Shown here piece by piece: positions 49,540 through 61,302 of a DNA stretch of 64,000 nt (position 1 is the stretch's first letter; the number at the start of each line of letters is the position of its first letter). The notes beneath the pieces were generated by a model. It saw only the letters and a list, made by a program, of their open reading frames with translations, was not told the DNA's origin and made no database searches. Origin of the DNA: Costus lasius (taxonomy: Eukaryota > Streptophyta > Magnoliopsida > Zingiberales > Costaceae); assembly GCA_027563935.2 (NCBI GenBank), contig CM050449.1, forward strand, positions 17,878,735 to 17,942,734, written 5' to 3'. A program made the position numbers and the translations under genes.

Positions 49540-49936
49540 AGCTAAACATTCTTAATTGATCTAGTCAACTATAAATGTATATACATAATTGATCGTTTGG
49601 ATTTTTTTTTAGCACTGACCAAAAACAAAAATGAATTCGTTATCATCAATAAATTATATATTTATTGAATGGGTTTGGATTAAAGTTATAAGTACTAGGG
49701 TAACATGATTAAAAATTAAAATAATAATAAATTTGCTATCTAATTTTAAAAATTATGATATAAATATATACAATTATTTTGATCAATTAAAATTGTTTTT
49801 CACATAAGAATTTTGGTGTGAAAATAAAAATTAATAATTTAGTTTGGTTGAGTTGATTACCGTTGATTTTTATTTAAATATTTGAGTCCCATTCGATACC
49901 CCTAAAACTACATGAGCTAAACTTGGGCACTTTGTT

Positions 49937-50735
49937 GAAAAAATTTCCTGAGCAACCCCGGATTCTTGAGCACAGCCCTTTAGGAATCTAGCACGTGTCT
50001 AAATTTGTGAATCTCAAGAAAGCATACAGTAAAAAGTTAGACAATAAATTACTCAGTTAACGGACGTTAATAGCTCCGTGTACATGCATACAACACGGTA
50101 CTTTTTGGTTGCATCCACAATGATCATGGACACAGAATCCACGATGATCGTGGACACAGCATCCATGATCATGGATATTAAAAAAATTATAAATATTTAT
50201 ATAGGCTGCATTCACGATAATGTAGGCTATATTTTCGTGGATGCAGCCTACATTATCATGAATGCAGCCTACATAAATATCCATAATTTTTTTAATAACC
50301 ATGATCGTGGATGCTGTGTCCACGATCATCGTGGATTCTGTGTCCATGATCATCGTGGATGCTGTGTCCACGATCATGGACACTATCCATAATTTTTAAA
50401 GCACTTTACGATCTTAAGATGTTAAAAATATCATATTGAAATTCATATTTTTATTTTGAGATCATACTAAAATCATACTAAAAAAATAATGTGATGCTAA
50501 AAATAACGTGATGCTAAAAATAACGTGCATCTTAATATGCTAGAAATGGAAAAATAAATGTGCATCTTAAGATCATAATAAAAAATAACGTGTCCACTAC
50601 AGTACACGAAGCTATAAACGTCTATTAACAGAATAATTTATTGAGCTATTTTTTACTGTAGATTTTCTTGAGATTCACAAAGTTAGACACGTGCTGGATT
50701 CCTCAGGCGCTGTGCTCAGGAATCGAAATTTTTTC
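49937..50735. mobile_element. palindromic Mutator-like (foldback) element with a 9-bp target duplication
   Basis: CACTTTGTT occurs at 49928-49936 and 50736-50744. The element starts GAAAAAATTTC and ends GAAATTTTTTC. The outer inverted repeats are about 140-150 bp (49937-50090 against 50596-50735), sharing GAGCACAG, GCACGTGTCTAA and TTGTGAATCTCAAGAAA. Inside them sits a second, separate inverted repeat that is almost gapless. Only about 200 bp (50400-50595) lies outside a pairing arm. There is no transposase. Confidence 0.9.
50108..50366. repeat. near-perfect inner hairpin of the palindromic element
   Basis: About 125 bp on the left pairs with about 125 bp on the right around a centre near 50236, with few mismatches and almost no loop. 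Each arm carries short tandem units such as ATGATCGTGGACACAGCATCC and GTAGGCTGCATTCA. Both strands are open for about 100 codons and encode look-alike repetitive peptides, the expected by-product of a palindrome. Confidence 0.88.
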
Positions 50736-50744
50736 CACTTTGTT

Positions 50745-53403
50745 GGCCAACATTATCTACGTACTTCCTCCTCACACTAAAAGGGCTTGTTCGGCTAGTA
50801 TTAGCACCGAATCCGAGATGAAATATGTGAGAAGTTTTAATTGTATTATTATATTTTTATTTCTGGCTTCGTGAATGAGTGAGGCTAAACACGGCTTAAG
50901 TTACATTCGGTTAATTGTATTATTAATTTGCTTGATAATTGATAAACTAGTTATGGTTTTAGCTTGCTTTTAGTCCAATTTTTATTTTTAATTTTTACGG
51001 TTGAAAAGATATTGATTGAAAAAATTTAGACGTGTTTGAATAAATAGCTTTTGGGTAGGCTATTATAATTTTTTATTAATAAATAATTTTTTTAAAATTT
51101 TTTATTAATAATAAAAATTATATGACTAAATTTTTAGTTAATTATAATTAAAATATTTATTAAAAATATATAAGTTATACTATAAACTTTTTAATAATAA
51201 TTAAAATATATATTAAAAATATTATAAGTTATACTACTAAATTTTTTAAAAATAAATAAAATATTTATTAAAAATATTACCAATATAAAAATTATATTAC
51301 TAATTTTTTATTAAAAATAATATTAAAATATTAAAATATTTTAAATAATATTGAAATATATTTTATTAGTAAAATTCACAATAGAAAAAGCTGAAGCTTG
51401 GGTAACTAGCTTGGTTAAATAACATCTGCTAGGCACTAGTAAAAACTGAATCAAGGCCGCAAGCAGCCCAAGACCCATATACAGGATAGACTGTGCTTAC
51501 CTAAGCACACAAGCCAATTTGACACAATATGAACACAAGCTGAGTCAGCATGACATGACACATGCGTCAAGCGAGACCCATTTTCCTTATATATTTTTTT
51601 TCTCTTTTTCTAACTTTTCCCCAAAATTTTCCTAATTGTTTTTGTAATTTGAATACTCGTGCCGTGTGTTACATGGCCCGTTCAAAGTGGGCTCGTTCTC
51701 GGAGTGGCCCATTGATCACCTGTAAATCTGTAATCATAAATGCCCGAGGCGCAGGCTTTTATAAGAGGAAACGTTTTGGTGGAGATATCATCCTAGGTCA
51801 AAGTGGAGACAAGTCATACAGCTCCAAGTGTCAGGGAGCCTCACATAGATGTCGAGGCTGCAGAATGCATTAACTTCTTCAGCTCACAAAACACATCATC
51901 ATCATCATAGCCTCTTTACTATAATGCCTGCCACTGTTCCAAACTTCCAATGATGCAAGTCAGCGTTGACACAGAAGACTAATCTTTTATGGTTCAAAAT
52001 GCTTTGTCATCGGATTTCTCATACGACATGGCTCAATGCATGCCGCTGCATCTCCTTTTCAACTTGCGTGATTCAGCTGTGAAGAGATGTGATTCTTCTG
52101 TGATGTGCAAGTTACATAAAAGCACAATGCTCAAGACTGCCAACTCCAAGCTATAGTATTACTCTTTTTAGTTTTAGGTTTGGCCTCTGAAGTTGGTGAA
52201 GAACATAATTGTGATTCCCTCATTAATATTTGAAGCTTGTTTTGCTGCTATTTAAGTTCCCCAGTTTGTTCTACGAGAGCCAGTGGCTCTGCAAGACGAA
52301 CTGCCTGTCAACATGCCCTGTTTTGATCCATACTTGACCTTTTCTTCATCGTTCTCAATTTGCAGCAGGAGAATCGAGGATGTTTTGCCTTCTGTTAATG
52401 GTTTTGGATGGTACAAGATGAGGACGTTGAAGGATGGAAGTGTAGGATTTGTGATTTGGTACTATCCTTGCTGAGCTAATATGTTTTTTTTTTATTTTTT
52501 ATTTTTATTTTTTCTTGATCTTGCAAGACTTGAATCTAAAGATAATATAAAAGATAATGTTTATTATTATCTTTATTTATTTATTTTTATTTGTTCTTTT
52601 TTTTTATTTTTTTTCTTGTTTCTTATCACTTTCTATCCCTTCTGAGCTATGAAAAAGTGGGTATATAACTGCTTACATGTGTAAATAGTGAGTGATTTTT
52701 TGTTGTTCAGACATATTAATGATCATGAGTTTCTGGGTTGATGCTCTTGTTCATTGTTTCTGAAGTCCGACTTCTTCTCTATGAACTAATGCAGACCACC
52801 TGCGCATGAATTTTGATAGGCATAGGAGTTCATGAGATTCTAGTTGCTTGTGATCACAGAATTGTTTTGTAAAGTTGCTGAAATAGCAATGTTCAGATGT
52901 CCTTATAAGTTTGGCAATTGATGGAGCCCTCAATGGATCTGCATAATAAACTCATCTAAAAGAATCGGTTTCTCAAAGCTTTTTGTCTATGTAACCACAA
53001 TCAGTAGAACTTAACTGGTACTCAACTTTAAAAAAGATTCAATCTAATATTGTTCTTTAAGAAATGATATCATTGACTTTCAACACAAAAGTAACTCGAG
53101 GTGCATGCATATTATGACAAGAATATAGCAGCAAAGCCATTAATGCATCAGAATCGATACATGTGCTTTTAGATTTATGGTCCAGAAAGAAAATCAATTA
53201 CAGCTATACCTACTGGCTACAGCGGAATTTCTTTAACCACAATATCCGAGACAAACAATACTTACGATAGAAGAAATACATGATTCTCTATTTACAGAAT
53301 CGTGAGGGACTCACGAAGTCACCAGTTCATCAGCACTTCAGAGTCTAGACGCTACACAAGTTCACAGGGAGATGCAAATCAAATAACAGCGCGTTGATAA
53401 CTT
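50745..53403. other. intergenic region, no gene recognised
   Basis: 51000-51390 is almost pure A/T. 51560-52480 is of mixed composition with two open frames (51562-51873, 52283-52474) that have no recognisable domain. 52480-52620 is T-rich low-complexity sequence. The end should include the 3' UTR of the XBAT-like gene (minus strand). Confidence 0.45.
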
Positions 53404-56400
53404 TTAAATCCTATCTGCAGTAGTGTCGACGTGACTCAAAGCAAGAAGACAAGAATTCTTGCTGCTGTCCCGGAGAGAAGCTGAACGCCTTAGGCTGGTC
53501 CCTGACCTCGAGCACCTTATGAGGCTTGGGCTTGTCTCAGAAACTCCCATGCAGAGTATGGAGTTGAGCTTCATGGAGGGAAATTTATGGCAGCTCAGTG
53601 ACCTAAAAGAACTGGAACCAAAAGGAGGGGTCCTAGTGAATTGGAAATCAGGCTTGCAGGAGTCAGTAATCTTGCAAGCATTAGAATCAAATCCATCTGC
53701 AGCGTGGCATGCAGTGCACAAAGACAAAGAAAGGCTGGCCCTTTGTTGCTCCTTGATTGGGATCAAACCAGGAATCTTGGCAAATGAGACCACAGGATGC
53801 CTACACAGGGGGCATGGTATCGACCCCGGCGGACCGGACAGGGTAGTTGATGTGCTGTTGGTAGAACACAGATACAAGGCACATCCAGTGCAGAACTCGT
53901 GATGGCAGCCTGTGAATTGATAGTTCTTTAGAGTCATTCTTGACAGTAAGATAGAAAGGCACAATAAACTCAATGTTTTCCTGGTTTGTTTTAACTTCTA
54001 TCTCACTAATATTTAACTAGAAAGCTATACTAGACAATTCTGATGCAGAAAGCTACACTAGACAGCTAACTGTTTTAAGTATAGTCCAATAGTGCAACAA
54101 GATTGGTTCTAAGTGAGATGTGATTGAAGGTGAATTAAGTGATAAAGGAAGATACTGAATTTTGTACATATGTTTACCATCTGCTATTGGAATGAATATC
54201 TGAGACGACATTCAATTAACCTACACTTCTAAAGCAAACTTATAGAACACCACTATATAAATCCAAATGAAGACAAGGTGCTTATTAATAAGGAAATAGG
54301 ATAATTTAGACATGAGAATCATTTAGGTTAACCCGAAATGCCTGCTACGTGCTGGCTAAAAGCACTAATACATGACTTTGGGAACTCCTAAAGTTCTGTA
54401 CCTTCAGCAGCTACGGCGCATTTTCTCTCCAAGCAAACAGCACAAGGATCAATACATGCAGGTGATTGAGTAGTGCTCCTCCAACCTAATTCTCTGCTTG
54501 GGTAGTACAAGTAAGAAATCATTATTGTATAATGATATAGAAGAACACAAATCCTAAGAAAATTGCTGGATGGAGTTCAATGAAAATTAGCAAATAAAAG
54601 AGTGAAGCAAATAGATTTACCTAGCAATCTTCATGATGCTCATAAGAGGAATAGACAAGTATGGTGAAGGAAGAATTTTAATGCGACCACTAGGCTTTTT
54701 ACTTAATATTCCCTCAATCCAATTTCTATGCCATGAACGGGCCACCATTAAAGGAGTCCAGCTGTTATGAAAACAAGCAATTTACGAAATTATGTAAGTA
54801 TTTTCTTTTGACACAAGAATGAGAGGAATGAACAAAAAAGTACAAGTCAAAAATAATATTATCCTCAATTTCACTCAAAAATAATATCCACAAACGGTTA
54901 TCTAACACATTTAACATACATTTGCGTTTCATCTATTATGACTTGATTAATCATTTAATCATACGTGGAATGTGATAGATTTTGAAAGTAATTTTTTGTC
55001 ATATAAGCTTACATTTACAATTTACAGTAAATAAAACTAATCCCACAGAATTCTGTTGCTATTCATGAGCAAATACTGTAGGAACTAGACAATACCCATT
55101 AGCATTTTTTGCTGTCAAGCTGGCTCCCCTGGAAATAAGTACCTGAATGCACATGTCACAAGTAAGCATAACAGCATATTAGAAAAAGAGAAATCAAGTC
55201 ACCGTAATACTAACTTGGCAACACATAGCATTTCCACCACAAGCGGCATAATGAAGTGGTGTGCTTCCAAAACCTGCGAAATATGATTCACAGAATTGTT
55301 AAGCTGCATAAAGCACACAACTAATCCCCTTCCCCTTCCCTTATTTGAAGTTTACGAATTCAAAATTTTAGGAAACAGTCTAGCACAGTGCCAATGCTAC
55401 TGAAATTTAATCTAACATAACAATTGGAAGGGAACTGCACACAAGACACTAACCACTAAGTTGTACTTTCACTAGTATACCGAATTAACTATAGTCATTC
55501 GTGAGCAGATAAAGATAATCCAGTGTAGTAAACAGGAAAAGGCAAGAGGCCCATAATTGTAGTAGATATGAAGACTTCAACTATGTGAGCAGGAATTGTA
55601 ATAGAATTGCAAACTGGCTAGCTGTTTTTTGCCAGAGAAAACTTGCAGTCCGATGTGTGCACTGATAAATGGCCAAGCGAGGTGGCCAAACACCTATTTT
55701 GTGATGTTACTGGATAATCATCAGTAAAGCTACTTTGTTATAAAAAAAGAGCCCCATAATTAATAGCCTCAAAATATCGGAAGCTCATCATCATCCTTTT
55801 TGTAGTTACTTGAGCAAAATCTAAGGTTTAGGCAAGAGCAAGTCAAACAGATGCAAGTTACATAAAATCCTATTGTACTCAACAATGCTCCAGGAGAGAG
55901 CGAGAAATCAAATACGTGTATAGAAAAACCATAATAATGGCATTGAATCAATGCATTGTTGTATTATCCATGTTGCTCACATTAGACTAAAACACATGAA
56001 AATCTACTAGCTAGACTGATAATATGGTAGAAATGAGAACACTTCTAACAATACAAATTTAATGCACAAAACCATATTTACATAGACTATATATTAAATA
56101 TGCTCCTCTTACTTCTTAAGTCAGGATTACAACATTGATAATGACAACAAGATGTGTGAGTCCCAAATATTGTTATATTGGTCTCTTTCCATATAAAGGA
56201 GTTTTGTTGGGAGCAAGTTTGTGTCTTAGGTAAAATGGTCAAGAAACTCTTTTGCATCAAAAAAGTATTACCATTACATCTGCATTTTCCAAAACTATAT
56301 GACACAGTCGATTATTTTGGCCTTCTCAATTTTTGGGCTATAAAAAAAGTACAAACCCAAATCAAACCTTGACTCCAAAATCCAAAGCCTTGGGTTCAAC

Positions 56401-58449
56401 TAAGATTCAGATTCATTTATACTTCTCTTTTATAGTATTTATAATTAAAATTATTTTTTAATCTATAAATGAATTAATTTGTTATTTTAAGTTGAACTTC
56501 AGGTTTGTGGTTTAGTTTCAAATTCAAATTTTTTATGAAAATTTTCAAGTTTGGTGTTTTTTCAACACAAAATCCAAAACCTAATCCAAACTCAAAACTG
56601 GAATAAATTGAAAATCTAAAAGTAGACATGCCCTAAGAAAACCCCTAGTTTTTTGGTCATTTTGGTGGAAATGCAAGTCTACTTTATCTTTCTAAGTACC
56701 CCTAAGCAAAATGGGGCTAGTATGAAACAAAATCACAAAAATTACTATCAATAGAATCATTGTGTAAGTTACTTTTGAAAAGATTCATAGGTTCAAATTA
56801 TTTAAAGTTGAACTTCAGGTTTTCATAGATTCAAATTCAACTTTAAGTTTGGTGTTTTTCAACACAAAAGCCTAAACCTAATCCAAACTCAAAATCAAAA
56901 TTGGAATACATTGAAAACCTAAAAGTTGATATGCCCCAAAAAAACCCCTTAGACTTTTAGGTCATTTTGCACGAAAATTCAAGTCTGCTTTGAGTTTCTA
57001 AGTACACCTAAGCAAAATGGGGCTAGTATGAAAAAAAATCACAAAAATTACTACGAGTTGAATCATTGTATAAGTACTTTTGAAAAGATTCACACATAAC
57101 ACAAACACAAAGTGGAAAATCATCTACTTATGTAGATAGTTAATGCAGATTACTAGCTCAAGAAAACATGATTCTGTAAACATATCTTAATTGAGACAAT
57201 GTTCATATATATGAAGAAAATCAGGAACCGTACAAGACATCTAGAAATAAGAAGTTAAACTTCCAATTAGCTAATAATTACTGAAAGTAAATATTTGATA
57301 GCATACACATAAAGCTTCAGACAGTAATCCCAATTAGTTGGCCAGGTATGATGTAGTACTAAGAAGGAAATAGACGGGAAAAGAGTAGAAGCAGACCGAT
57401 CAGATCAATTGTTGACCCATCTTCGACGGTGACCTCAGAGACAGAAGCACCCGAGTCTAAAAGTAAGTGCAGAGTTTCTGCATGCCCATTTAATGCCGCC
57501 ATATGAAGAGCCGTGATGCCTCCATCCGCCTTTTGGTTTACTAACTTGGATAAGGCACTAATGAATGCAGCAGGAAGTCACAACTGTTTTAAAAATGAAA
57601 TGCCCTATAATCTATATTAAAAAGGATAAAGAGAAACCTCTTGTAAGAATCAGGAATAGAAGATTCTCCGGTTGATTTCCCCCTCATTGAATTCCAAAAT
57701 TCCGGTACACTATGAATATAGTCAGTAAGAAGCAATCGGAGGCAACGGGTGTGACCATTTATAGCTGCAAAGTGGAGAGCTGTTCCACCATTGAGATAGT
57801 CTCTTCTGTGAATCTATCATCAATTTCCAAAAGTTACAATGGTAACACAATACAGCTGAAATCAACCATACTATGGGAATAATAAATGCAACCTACATTA
57901 GCTTTGAACAGAATTAGAGTCTGAACAACCTCCCAGTGACCATATTGGCAAGCTTGCATTAATGCAGTCTGCAAAAGTAATAAATAATGTGAAACCTAAA
58001 CATATCCACCTTTCTAAAGGAAAACTGAATTTCAAACCAAAAAAAAAAACTAAATTATAGCGTGAGAAAGGAAACAAGATCTGTCGAACAACCTGTCCTC
58101 TAATATTCCTTAGGTTAATGTCCACTCCAGATTCAATCAGAAGGGAGACTATCTGGACACATTCAAACAAGTAATGAGCGTTTCAAAGAAGCGATACATT
58201 GCTCCACAGATTTGATCCATGTAATAAGTTCAGCAGAAGCAGATATCCAGTTACCTCGTGGTGGCCCTTCGCTGCGGAGCAATGGAGAGGCGAATTCCGA
58301 ACTCCAAAGGTGGAGTAGCGGGCTAACCGAGGATTGTACTCCAAGAGGGCTCTGGCCTCTTGAATGTCGCCATCTCTCGCCGCCGAGACCAGCCGCTCCC
58401 CTGAGGCGGAACAGCCGAAGGAATTCCCCATGACGCTTAGAAACCCCAT
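53404..58449 (-). CDS. XBAT32: XBAT32-like ankyrin-repeat RING E3 ubiquitin ligase, 10 exons
   Basis: Predicted ubiquitin ligase. Arabidopsis XBAT32 targets ACC synthases and affects ethylene and lateral roots. Exons on the minus strand: 58255-58449, 58093-58152, 57897-57968, 57638-57813, 57397-57557, 55215-55273, 55096-55142, 54621-54761, 54402-54493 and 53404-53909. The total is 1509 nt, encoding 502 residues, the normal length. The N-terminus has the family motif [20 protein letters not shown]. Ankyrin repeats span about 17-265 (for example [40 protein letters not shown]). The C3HC4 RING has C321, C324, C336, H338, C341, C344, C367 and C370, all present. The C-terminal 130 residues are serine-rich. 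A second in-frame Met is at residue 7. Subtype XBAT32 versus XBAT33 is inferred. Confidence 0.93.
56491..57100. repeat. 317-bp tandem duplication in intron 5 of the XBAT32-like gene
   Basis: GTTGAACTTCAGGTTT at 56491 recurs at 56808. Both copies continue through AAGTTTGGTGTTTTT, CCTAATCCAAACTCAAAA and GCAAAATGGGGCTAGTATGAA to ACTTTTGAAAAGATTCA. The duplication lies within the 2.1-kb intron (55274-57396) and does not touch an exon. Confidence 0.88.
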
Positions 58450-59253
58450 GATCTCCAAAACCCAACAAGAAATTGTCGAATTGAGCGGAAAATTCGCTCC
58501 TTTAGGGGCGCAAAGTGCTCCTTCTAGAATCACCAACAGCAATCCAAAGAATCTATCCCGACAGCAGCATATATATCGGCCAAGGAAGAAGAATAATTCG
58601 ACCAATCGCTATCACAGCAACTACATTCACTTCGTCAAGAGAGGGAGATTACCCGCCCGCAACGATTCCCACCAGAATGGAAGACTCAGTCAGCAAATTA
58701 AATTAAGCAACCCCAAAAAAAATCCTCTTCCCCCGGCTAAAAAGCGCCCCCCCCCCCCCCCCCCCCCAGTGCTTTCTCTTTCTTGAAGAAGCAAAGGCTC
58801 AAAGCGTGAATGCACCGCCATTTGCAGGATTGGAATCACCGAGCGAGGGCTCCCAAGTCGCCATCTTTCGTCCCCCGCGGCTGATTCCAGATCGAATTGA
58901 GCACAAATTCGTTATGTTCGGACACTGGAATCGCAATCGGAGGAAGGAATAACTGTGTGCAAGAACTCCGGACGGAAAGAATAGTTGTTGGAAAGCAGAA
59001 TCATGTGATAAAGAAGGAAAGGGACGCGAAAGGAAAAAAGGAAAAGCAATGAAGACAGAAAAGAGGAGGGAGAGTAAAAAGGTAATGGGTTTTAAAGTAA
59101 ATAAAAATTATAATGAAAATTTTGATTTAATAAATAAATAAATAAATATATAACTAGATTTGAATTAAAAAAGAATATAAATTTAATGGGTACGCTATCC
59201 CGTGTCATTCTCAAAGGTTATTGTGGACCCTTAAATGATTGTTGTAGCTCCAA
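58450..59253 (-). promoter_or_regulatory. 5' leader and promoter region of the XBAT32-like gene
   Basis: Upstream of the ATG on the minus strand. It contains an uninterrupted C23 run at 58746-58768 (a G run on the gene's sense strand) and a purine-rich stretch at about 59030-59090. Transcription starts cannot be placed. The frames here are not supported as coding. Confidence 0.45.
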
Positions 59254-59746
59254 GGGTAAATATTCATTAAAAATAGAAACTAAATTTATCAAAATTTATT
59301 TACTAAAATTTTTTATACCAAATTTTTAAAAATCAAAATCAAATCAAAATTTCCAAAAACTAAAATTTTACCCAACTAAATTAATCAAAAAAATTTAGTA
59401 AATTATCAAAAAGTTTAATTATTAAAGATTTAATTAATTATATAATTAGTAATTAGGTTATGAAGTATTAGATAATAGATTATAGACTTTATAGTAACTA
59501 GTTATACTATAATAAAATTAAAATATAATATAATATATTTTATTTTTTAAATATATATTATATATTTTAATATATATATTGGTAAATTTAGTTTTTTACC
59601 GAATAAAAAAAATTAAAAATTAAAAATTAAATTTTACAAAATTTATTATCGAAATCGAAATCGAAAATTTTTTTTTATCAAACAGAATTTATTAAAATTT
59701 TTGATAAACAATAAAAATCAAATTAATTGAATCAGAATGCTTACCC
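59254..59746. mobile_element. probable hAT-type MITE
   Basis: The ends GGGTAAATATTC and, inverted, GGGTAAGCATTC form short terminal repeats. The flanks read TAGCTCCA on the left and TAGTTCCA on the right, a one-mismatch 8-bp duplication within one base of the ends. The interior is AT-only with AAATTTTACCCAAC and CCGAATAAAAAAAATT phrases. The exact boundary is uncertain by 1-2 bp. Confidence 0.5.
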
Positions 59747-59754
59747 TAGTTCCA

Positions 59755-60792
59755 AGTAAAGGGTAAATATAAATTATGTAATAGAATTTAGGTAATTTAA
59801 TTTACTATTTTCTCACTGGAGGGTAAGAATCACATGGTACAAAACAATAGTGTGTGGAAAGCATTGAGCCAAGGGGATTTAAATTTTGTCATTTCGTACT
59901 TAAATTGCATTGATGGAGATAATGACATTTCGTCGGCAATTGTTTTGTCATATTTGCAGAAGAGCCCCTTTTTTTTAACTCTTCTCGCTTCAATTATGTT
60001 GTGGACTTTTTTATAAAAAAATAATTCATGATTAATGCAGGTGAAAAATAAATCAAATTAAATAATTCATCAATTCAATACTCTCCTTACGTAGGTCTCC
60101 TGAGTTGAAATAAATCAATAATAGTAGGTGTGACATTTGGAACTTAGAAATTTTATGGGTAGAAGAGAGAATAAAAAATTATAATTTAAAGCTACCTACT
60201 AAATGCTGACTAATATAAATGCATATAAATTTATTTTAAATAACTATCTATAAAAAATATGTTGTAAAAGAAAAAAAAACTAATTATCATTTTTGCTTAG
60301 TTTGTTGAAATAAATAATAAATGCACATTTATTTATTTTTTTAAATAGTTCTTGGACAATTATTGCCAGACACAAACATCTAGAAATTCGATTCTTGATG
60401 TGCCCATGCGGACCCAAGAAGGTGCCGAGCTCATCCACAGCCCTAGAACCTTTCTTCTCTCCAGTCGCCATCCCCAAAACTAATATATTTGTCTTCTCCT
60501 TTTGGCGAGAGCATCATGAACAAAAAGCAGGGTCGTGGAGGCGCTCCACTGTTTATGCGCATTTGTTTTCCGTCGAATCAAATCAAACCACATAAAAATT
60601 TTATTGAGCCGAATCATGCGTTAGGTTGAACTAGTCGCATTTGCTGACTTGCTTTCCATTAGTTTCACATTATTTCTATTTTCTGAAAAGATTTTTTTTT
60701 TTCACAATTTTTCTTACTTTTAAGGCGTCAGCCGTCAAGCAATGGGCTGAAACCAGGTTGCAATTTGGGCTAATTTGAGTCTGGCTTGAATC
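59755..60792. other. intergenic region, no gene recognised
   Basis: AT-rich DNA with one moderately GC-rich patch (60400-60570) that shows no recognisable domain on either strand. Confidence 0.45.
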
Positions 60793-61209
60793 CTACATTA
60801 GATCGTACTACACAAACAGTTTCTCGCACCTTCTATTTGTTTAAGAAAATTTTTTAGGCGAGATCGTCACCTAGAAATGCCGAGCGGAAGAAGTGTGTAT
60901 CGTAGGTGCTACTTTAAAATTCGTATAAATCTGCACAACACTTTGATGAATGAGTATGATACGTATTTTAAAGCAACATCTACGATGAAATTTACTTCCG
61001 CCTACACTAGATCGTACTATGTAAACAGTTTCTCACACCTTTTATTTGTTCGGAAAAATTTTCTAGGCGACGTCATCACCTAAGAATGCCGATTGAAACA
61101 AATATGTATCGTAAATACTATTTTAAAATTCGTACAAATCTACACAATAGATGGGTAAATATGACACGTATTTTTAAGCAACATCTACGATGAAATTTAC
61201 TTCCGCCTA
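60793..61209. repeat. 209-bp tandem duplication just upstream of the membrane-protein gene
   Basis: CTACATTAGATCGTACTACA at 60793 recurs at 61002. Both copies contain AAACAGTTTCTC, CACCTAGAAATGCCG-like and GCAACATCTACGATGAAATT sequence. The second copy ends at TTACTTCCGCCTAAG, about 95 bp before the start codon at 61303, so the duplicated unit probably overlaps the promoter. Confidence 0.85.
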
Positions 61210-61302
61210 AGATTCTTTCTATTTGTTCGCCACTCGCATCTCCCCAGTGCCATCCCACTGTTCTGCTCCCTAGCGCTCGACCACGCGTTCTCGAGCTCAC
61301 CC

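Noticed and set aside
50057..50392. Overlapping open frames of about 100 codons on both strands as a pair of proteins
   Set aside because: The DNA is a palindrome made of short repeats, so both strands translate to near-identical repetitive peptides. No domain, and it lies inside a transposable element.
51562..52474. Two plus-strand frames (103 and 63 codons)
   Set aside because: No domain recognised and no convincing splice sites linking them. Composition is not clearly coding.
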